NCBI GenBank assembly: GCA_022592435.1
Contig: JABYQS010000028.1
Location: 186,001 to 250,000, forward strand
Reading direction: 5' to 3'
Length of the DNA: 64,000 bases
Source of the DNA: Cerioporus squamosus
Lineage: Eukaryota; Basidiomycota; Agaricomycetes; Polyporales; Polyporaceae
The notes under the pieces are model-generated. The model made no database searches and was not told where the DNA came from. It worked only from the letters and a program-made list of their open reading frames with translations. A program made the translations under genes and the position numbers. Shown here piece after piece: positions 57,271 through 64,000 of the stretch; positions within the stretch are counted from its first letter, which is position 1, and the number at the start of each line of letters is the position of its first letter.

Positions 57271-59540
57271 CGCGGGGCGAAAAATCCGTGCATAAGCTGG
57301 GTAGGTGCTCATCACCGAAGACCTCAAATATGCACACAATGGATGGGCGGCACAAATGATGAGATAGGCAGAGCAAGTAGCGGATAGCGAGATGAGTGCA
57401 AAAAGTTACTCATCTGCAACTACCAGGTGGATAGCGGTGTCCTCCTTACCCCCAGCTACAACACCGGTGGGCCTAAGACAACGTCTTGAACGGTGGCCCT
57501 GCTTCCAGCGGTGTAACAAACAAGATATAATATGGAAATCAGGTCCCATCTCCTCATACGAAGTCATCGAGCTCCCCTCGTATATGTCGCCGGATCCCAT
57601 TTATCCCCAGCACGAACTCAAAGTTCTTCACCTCGGTAACAACCATATGCATCTCTTGCATTGTCAACCCTTTCTTGGGGGCTCACTGATCCAGAGCTTT
57701 GTTCAGTACCAGTCCTCCTCGTTGCTATGCACGGTGTTACCAGCCCACATGGTCACACCATCTTCATTAATACTCTAGGTCTTTGTGAGTCGTCTCTGCA
57801 GAATGCAATACCTCTTCAGGTTCTTGAGCTTTGACGCGCACTAGCTGTCGGAAGAAAAGCTTGATTTAAAGATGTTGGTTGACAAACAGTGGGATGCGCT
57901 TGGGAGGGCAGCAGTGGGTAGTAAGTACATATGTATCTCCACTTGGGAACATCCACGGACCCATTTCTTAAACTTTGGTAGTGTCTGTGAGAGCATCAGT
58001 GTCTGAACAGTTAATTAGCAATATGTATCTGTATGTCAGTCATAGGACACTATTCGGAATACCAATTTTCTGCTTGCACGCACTTGTGATGAACATTTGT
58101 CAATAGATGAGCACAAATTTGTACTACCTAGAAAGGGGCACTCAAATATGTGCTACCATATGCACTATATAGCACTAATTCACAACATGGTGTCATAAGA
58201 TAGTGGAGTAGTAGACAATGTATGTCATTTTGCACTAATTAGCACAAATTTACCAGGGAGGATTTTCCTGATGTGACCTGGATGGTTTTTCAAATGCTTG
58301 ACCTAGATCAGTACATGATCCATGCTGTAGGTAGCTGGTCCTAGATGACCTGTGCCTGTAGGTCACAGATCTAGATATGTATAGGTATACCTATGGCATG
58401 CCTGTTCCAGACTCTGGGACAGGCATGAACTCAGATGGGCTGGAGGCAGGTGAGGGTGCGCTCATTGGAGACGGTTGGACGTCCATCATCAGGTATGCAG
58501 TCCTATTTGGACTAGTCATGTTGTGGTAGCCTTGAGGCCTTGAAGTCTTGAGTTGTTCAATGTTGTACTGTGTTAGGACTGTGCACTGCCAAGTCAAACT
58601 CCGGAAAGAAGTCCAAAGTCCAAAAGTCCGATAGCAACACAGAAGTGAAGACTTTGGCAAAGTTAATGACCGACATCCTGAGGAGATGCAGGTGTCTTCT
58701 ATTTACGAGAGAACAGAACTCCGGAGTTTATAACAAAGTAAGCAACAAAGAAAGAAGTCAAGCAGAGAGAGAACCAGAGGATCAGAAGCCGAGAGTCCAG
58801 AGCTGAAAAACGGAGGTCAGAGGTTGGAGGTTAGAGGTTGAAGTCTGGACGGAGGTGCAGATGAGTTAGAAGGAGTACAATAGCTTTGAGTTTGGTGATA
58901 CAGAGAAGGATCAGGTAGAGGGTAAATGAGATATCAGAACTGAGGTCTAAGGGAGAATACAGGCAGGCCTGAATATTAAAGTCCGGAGGTCCAAAAGGAG
59001 TAAGCTAAAACCAGAGATGGCAGTCAGAGTCCGGTGCCAAGGCGGAAGCAAATAAGTGACCAATAGGAAGTAAAGGCAAGTGCGGATACAAGCTAATACA
59101 AGTGCAGATACAAGCTAATACAAATGCAGATACAAACAGCAATACTATCGGAACTGTGGAGATAATCGGAGTCCAAGAGGAACAGATAGTAAGGGTAAGT
59201 ATCAAAGTAAGAATGAGTCATAGTAGAAAGATGAGGAAGTAAGAATGAGTCATCAGACCAACCGGAGTCCGATTAGAGTTGGGTCCAGAGTTGGGTGACT
59301 TGGAGCACAGAATGTAACATACTGACACGTTTCACAATGTGATCTCTCAATATCAACTTATCAAGTGTGTGCTCAGCGCTGGTTGCTTGATTCCTTCCTC
59401 TCCATCCCCATTCTGTCTATTATATCACCTTTCACTTATTCATCCTACACACTACACTCCTTGCCATGAGAAAGTGTAACAATTAGTCAAAGCCTGCTGC
59501 ACCAACCACAGCCCAACCAGCCTTGGCCACTCTGCAGCAT
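57271..59540. other. Gene-free repeat-like stretch
   Basis: About 2.3 kb without a supportable gene. It is AT-rich to about 58,560. From about 58,560 to 59,340 it becomes purine-rich, with scattered AGTCC/GTCCGGAG-type motifs and one clear 22-bp tandem repeat. Confidence 0.45.
59079..59146. repeat. Tandem repeat, about 22 bp x 3
   Basis: Units AAGTGC(G/A)GATACAAGCTAATAC at 59,079-59,100 and 59,101-59,122, then a diverged third copy with a two-base insertion to 59,146. Confidence 0.88.
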
Positions 59541-59559
59541 TGAACACACACTTAAAGTG

Positions 59560-61460
59560 TACCTGTCCCTCCTCCTTCCCTACCTCTGCCCCATTCTAAA
59601 CCCGAGCCATGTCCAAGAAAGAAGGCAACACTGGCCCATGAGCCAACCCAGCAGCTGGAGCAAGATGCTGCTGTGATGCTTGCAAATATGCATTCCCAGC
59701 ATGCTGGTACCATACCCACTCTTGCTCGTGAGCCAAGCCTTCACTCTGGTTCTCTGGTTCTTGTAGCTGCATGCACTGTTGGGGTGGCTGAAAAGGGAGA
59801 AGAGGCAGACAAAGAGTGGGAGGCAAAGGAGTACCGTGAGAAGGTAGAGGCCGGTGCAATCAGTGATGGGTCGGGAGGGCAGATCCAACTGGGTCAGGTG
59901 GTCAATTTGGTTGATGAGGGCAAGGACACTGGTTCTGCCGGTCCTTGTCAGCTGTTCATGAAGACATATGTGGATGCCCAGTGGGATCACATCTTTGCTG
60001 AGGCTACCTTGGGTGCTACATTTACTGATAAGGCATTCAAGCCATACACTGCACAGATCAAGGCACCACTGGTTACTGCTACACAAGGACTGTGGTAGGG
60101 ACTGTGGTGGTTATTGAGTGATATATTGCTGAATTATTACCTTTTACTTCTAGCACACTTTGACTTTGAGATCCCATTCAAGGTCCCATATGGTTTGGCA
60201 ATGCATGATCTCAACCTCTTTGCCTCAACTCCATAGACCACAGCATGCATTAAGATCACAGACAAGATGGTCCACGAGCCATCTTTTCTGTGTCTGGTAT
60301 ACAAGTGTTCATGAGAAGAGAAGAACAGCAGGAAGCCAGTTCTTACCTTGCTCCAGGATGAGGAGGAGTGGAAATGTTTAAAGCGGCACATTTGGGTGCA
60401 CATCATGAATGAATGCTCGAGGAACTGGGGCCAGGGGAGTGTATGACCCTTTACAGATATACCATTGGCCATTCACAATGACGGAGGTGCTCATACAGTG
60501 GTAGCATAGGTGAGTCACGTACTTCAGCCACTGTCAACTCATTCTTACATCAGCACTCTGTAGGGGTCAATCTACCAAGACTGCTAGCACACTGACAGCT
60601 CCCTCATCTGTTGCTGCTAGCTCTAGCACTCCGACTATGCCCGCATCTAGCAATCCATTTCCAGAAATTGTGAAGGATATTAAAGAGAAGCACTTCTGCA
60701 TAGCATGCCAGCAGCCTTGCGTCGTACTACCTCCGTGCAACCACCGACACCTGACCCTATGGTGGTACATACATTCATAATAAAACCATGTTGTACATGC
60801 TAAACCTCCACCATCTGTCAGAACACAGAAGTGGCTATAGTTTAAGATTTCCTGGAGGTCTTGAAGAACTCACTTCCAGAGATCTGCTAGCAAGCAAGAA
60901 GCGTGAGAAGAGCCCAGCAGTGGACAAGGCTCACACTGGTCCAGAGTCAGCTCTAAGCAGCACAACAGCCAGCACCACTCAGGTCCAAGGTGGTGCTCTG
61001 CCTTCTGCACAGATCATAGCCCCAGGAGTTCTGCAGCTTGTCAATAGGCGATTGCTGCCATATGCTGGCACACCATATCTTGAAGTGTTTATGCTGCCTC
61101 CTTCCACTTCTGCACCAGCATACCCATACATGCCATATCCCCCACCTCCACCTGCATACCCCCCTGCTAGTCCTGCATATCCAATGTTGCTCTATTCAGT
61201 GGGCTCTGCTTACCCTTAGTATACTGCCTTCCTGTCGTTCCCTCCATATCAGCCCCATGCTGCAGCCCCAGCTCCATATCCTCAATAGACACCTTGACAT
61301 TATGGTCGATGCTTCTCAGAACCTAGTCATGATGATATCTCACCCACCCCACATCACTACCATACAGGAGCTCTACGGTGTGGCGCACCAGCGTGAATGG
61401 TCTCTGGTAATCCAGATTCACTCATGGAGCTGGTATACACTGAGTATCAGATGATCAGAG
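59560..61460 (+). pseudogene. Decayed, unrecognised, probably mobile-element gene
   Basis: Plus-strand pieces look coding but carry stops and frame changes: EPTQQLEQDAAVMLANMHSQ and YVDAQWDHIFAEATLGATFT (59,640-60,098); FDFEIPFKVPYGLAMHDLNL and LLQDEEEWKCLKRHIWVHI (60,152-60,400); FPGGLEELTSRDLLASKKRE (60,850 on); and a Pro/Tyr-rich tail (YPYMPYPPPPPAYPPASPAY, 61,120-61,220). Order and spacing suggest one former gene with short introns. No domain recognised. Its setting among transposon relics suggests an element-encoded protein; a decayed host gene is the alternative. Confidence 0.45.
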
Positions 61461-61829
61461 AGACAGAGATTGGTTACAGTGGTTGGACTTTCATCCGGCA
61501 TGCAGGGCTGACAATCATAACTACAGCCAGTAGGCTCTGTACTTTAAGCAGAATGGTCTTCTTCATGTAAACAATCTGACTGCTTCCTTGACGTGCCCTG
61601 CAATCCTCCAGCAGCTCATCCCTGACATGAGCTGTGGAACCACATCCTGATTGCTCTATTGGGCATTATATGACAAGTTAAGTAGTTCCTTCCAGCTCTT
61701 CACTTGTTAAGTTCATATAAACTCTCTCTGCCATCATTCCGCATCATACTATACTAGACACACTTTAATAAAACCAATAATTTTTTTCTGTAAACTGAGC
61801 AGCACTGTGAGTCAACTATGACATATTAC

Positions 61830-62600
61830 AAACAACATCTAGATTATATAGATCCACTGTGATGAAAGAACAAATGTGCATGTGCAGGCATGATTGCATA
61901 GACCACACCCAGAAGCATATGATGAGCCTCCAAGTCATCCTCAGGGTTGGCATTGGTTGTGCTAGAGTGGGCAAAGTGTGGATGGTGCCATGGTGGCGGC
62001 ACACATATACCTTGATAATCAAGAATACTGAGTGCCTGTTCAATTGGGTTGAAGTCAGGCGAGTATGTCAGCAGGAATTCAATCTGGATTACACTACAGT
62101 ACTCTTAGACTGGCAAGCACACTAGATATGCAATGTAAGACCCACTGAGCTTCAATCAATTCAATTATATCTGGAGACTTATAGATTTGGGCATTATTCA
62201 TGACAATGACCAAGTTCAAAGCAGATATGGCTGCATCTGATCCAGAAGGCCTGTGATGAACCCAATGAAACATTCTGTGTTGAACGTGCCCTCAATTACA
62301 TGGCAATAGAGCATGCCGTCCAAACCAGGAGCAGAGAGAACTGAATATCTGGTAAAGGAAAACAATTCCATGAGCAGAAGACCCGGTGGACATAGACAGG
62401 AGCACATACCACTTTTCTTGAACATAGAAGCAACTGCAGACAGCCTGTCTTTCCTTGAAAGCCCATGCATAGCCACAGTACGTGGTCTGCCTGTTGTATG
62501 AGCTCTCGTCAATGAAGACAAGCTGTTCTGGCTCATACAGAGCACCCATGCAGCATGTAGCTCATCTGCTTCTCTTCACTCCACTCTATTGCCACTTTTG
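61830..62600 (-). pseudogene. Tc1/IS630-type DDE transposase relic
   Basis: Minus-strand pieces match the DDE_3 endonuclease typical of Agaricomycete elements: EQLVFIDESSYNRQTTYCGY and AWAFKERQAV (first Asp in FIDESS), EGTFNTECFIGFITGLLDQM, then LNLVIVMNNAQIYKS where the second catalytic Asp is Asn, LLTYSPDFNPIEQALSIL with the Glu, and an end AHLFFHHSGSI. At least three frame changes separate the pieces. The N-terminal DNA-binding part is missing. Dead by frameshift and catalytic loss. Confidence 0.82.
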
Positions 62601-62639
62601 TGATCTGAATATAATTACTGAGCTGTAAAGCATGTAAAG

Positions 62640-62800
62640 TAGTGATGCAGGGTCTAGTCTGGTCTGGTCTTTTGACCATATTTGGTCAGGACTGGGACTG
62701 GGACTAGAACTGGACTGGTTCTGACTGTCCGGACCATGGGGGACCCTCCGCCAGAATCCGGCGGATTAAACGCCCATCCGGCGGATGTCAAACACTGGTA
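62640..62800. repeat. Terminal-repeat-like and palindromic DNA
   Basis: TAGTGATGCAGGGTCTAG at 62,640 resembles the ends of the 662-bp element (TAGTGCTGCAGGGT), and GGTCTGGTCT/GGGACTGG motifs follow, like its subterminal repeats. Then ATCCGGCGGAT occurs twice within 35 bases (about 62,755-62,790). No matching opposite end was found. Likely the remains of a related element. Confidence 0.5.
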
Positions 62801-64000
62801 TTCCTCCTACTAGGCTTGCCACACTTGTCCCCAATCCTGCTACTCTCGCTCGCTTCAATTTAACACTAGACACAATGTATACGGCCATATGTACTTTCTA
62901 ATGAGATACTATTGACCTTGTGATACGCGATATAGTTCTACTCGTCGCAGGGCTCTCAAGCGCATCCACACCAGCTCAACCGGAAACAACCTAGGTTAGT
63001 TCATTCAGAGTGTGGTGTATAAGTTGGTAAGACTTTTCATCTACTTGCAGAAGAGCAGTCACTATCTTCGCGAATACACCCGTTGGTGAAGTACTACTTA
63101 CAGCTTTTTTGTCAGGTTTCTTAGGTATTGTCTTCTGGTCTTACTTCAACATCGCACATAGTACTGACTTGGACAACTCACTCACCTCACCTTGACAGCT
63201 GTCTAGTAACTCCCACTTTCTGTGCACATCACCCTCTATTTGCTCAACACTAGAGCAGAAGGGCCATGGCATAGTAGTGAAACACCCCAGCATGGGTACG
63301 CATTCCCCCCAGGTAAGCTTTTTGTATCCCATGCTAGCTCGCTTATTTGCTGGGCTAACGCGATTGCAAACATTCCTAGCACACATACATCTCAACCTGG
63401 CGCACAAACAACTAACGCTCCACCCTAGGCCAGAAACGTCCCAGGCGTAGGTCCTTGCCAATATCCGTCAGCCACCTCAACGATCTTGGGATGGCATCGA
63501 CGTACCTGTATTCTTCACAAGTTCACCATCATGCATGCCCTCCCCTCGTTCACTTTAAGCTGCCATTTGAGCGTAGGACAGTTTGTGACCGGCCATGTAT
63601 CCTTCGTCTGCATGTACAGATCCAGTTCGTCCATGCAATCGTTGCTCAAGTCTGTCGTGCACCCTGAGTGCCTTCTCGTTACGCTCAGGTACGTGTTTGC
63701 TCCAGGCTAGCATGTTTTCCCTCGCACATTTTCGCTCCAGCCTGGGATGTTTTTGCTCAAGCATGTTTGCCTCGTGCTCACTGCACTATCAGATCCAGGT
63801 GCCTCCTGATCAAAATGATGATACCGACTTCCTCTCTCGCCTTCAAGCTCTGCAACCTATATGACTCTCTCAATGACGCCATGCCTCTACTTCACGACAT
63901 AACCCAGTGACTGTCAACATACGCGATTGAACTATATGTTCAACTCACTTCTATGCAACTCACTGTCTTCCTCGAAGCAGCTCTCCACCTCCTGCCTGCC
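62801..64000. other. Gene-free right end
   Basis: About 1.2 kb with no recognisable gene; short ORFs on both strands only. A few loosely repeated TTTGCTCCAG/TTTTCGCTCCAG motifs occur around 63,685-63,750. Confidence 0.35.

Noticed and set aside
1..64000. CRISPR array, operons, bacterial-type promoters or riboswitches
   Set aside because: Genome is eukaryotic, with spliced genes; no regularly spaced direct repeats except the two short tandem arrays listed.

Overview
This window looks like nuclear DNA of a filamentous basidiomycete, most likely an Agaricomycete. The reasons are dense protein genes cut by many introns of about 45-75 nt, codon-dense GC-rich exons, and proteins such as Paf1, profilin, Sdh3, a two-HMA Ccc2-type copper ATPase and Agaricomycete-style Tnp2 (CACTA) and DD34E transposases. 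The order (Polyporales-like) is only a guess.

Bases 1-46,387 are a gene-dense arm of mostly housekeeping genes. In order they are: clathrin heavy chain (minus, running off the left edge), PAF1, the 3'(2'),5'-bisphosphate nucleotidase MET22, a PQ-loop (SLC66A2/ANY1-like) membrane protein (minus), ORC4, a short-form RNase Z, an unrecognised 412-residue protein (minus), a decayed but structurally complete Tc1/mariner element, SDH3, a nucleostemin-family GTPase, profilin (minus), a coiled-coil/PH-domain protein (minus), a TSR4/PDCD2 protein (minus), a Zn2Cys6 transcription factor, a SNX41/Atg20-type sorting nexin, a CUE-CCCH-DUF1771-SMR protein, a coiled-coil protein, KGD2 and CCC2. They do not form one pathway. 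SDH3 and KGD2 both belong to the mitochondrial TCA cycle, and MET22 serves sulfate assimilation.

Bases 46,388-64,000 are a transposon graveyard. GC content falls, intact genes disappear, and element remains follow one another: a 662-bp element with inverted ends, a Tnp2/CACTA relic, a 1,068-bp hAT-like element with a perfect 8-bp target duplication and long hairpins, GC-rich anonymous sequence, a decayed element-like gene and a DDE transposase relic that has lost its second catalytic Asp.

Two points matter most. First, at least eight single-base frame breaks, nearly all at C/G/A runs, interrupt otherwise well-conserved genes (clathrin, MET22, ORC4, SNX41, the CCCH-SMR gene and the transcription factor). 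Independent inactivation of so many housekeeping genes is implausible, so uncorrected assembly indels are the likely cause. Second, the biologically interesting items are an ORC4 with Gly in place of the Walker B Glu, an RNase Z whose metal-binding motif is split by an unusually long intron and which has two possible starts, and the two cleanly bounded DNA transposons. I saw no convincing new multi-gene system.
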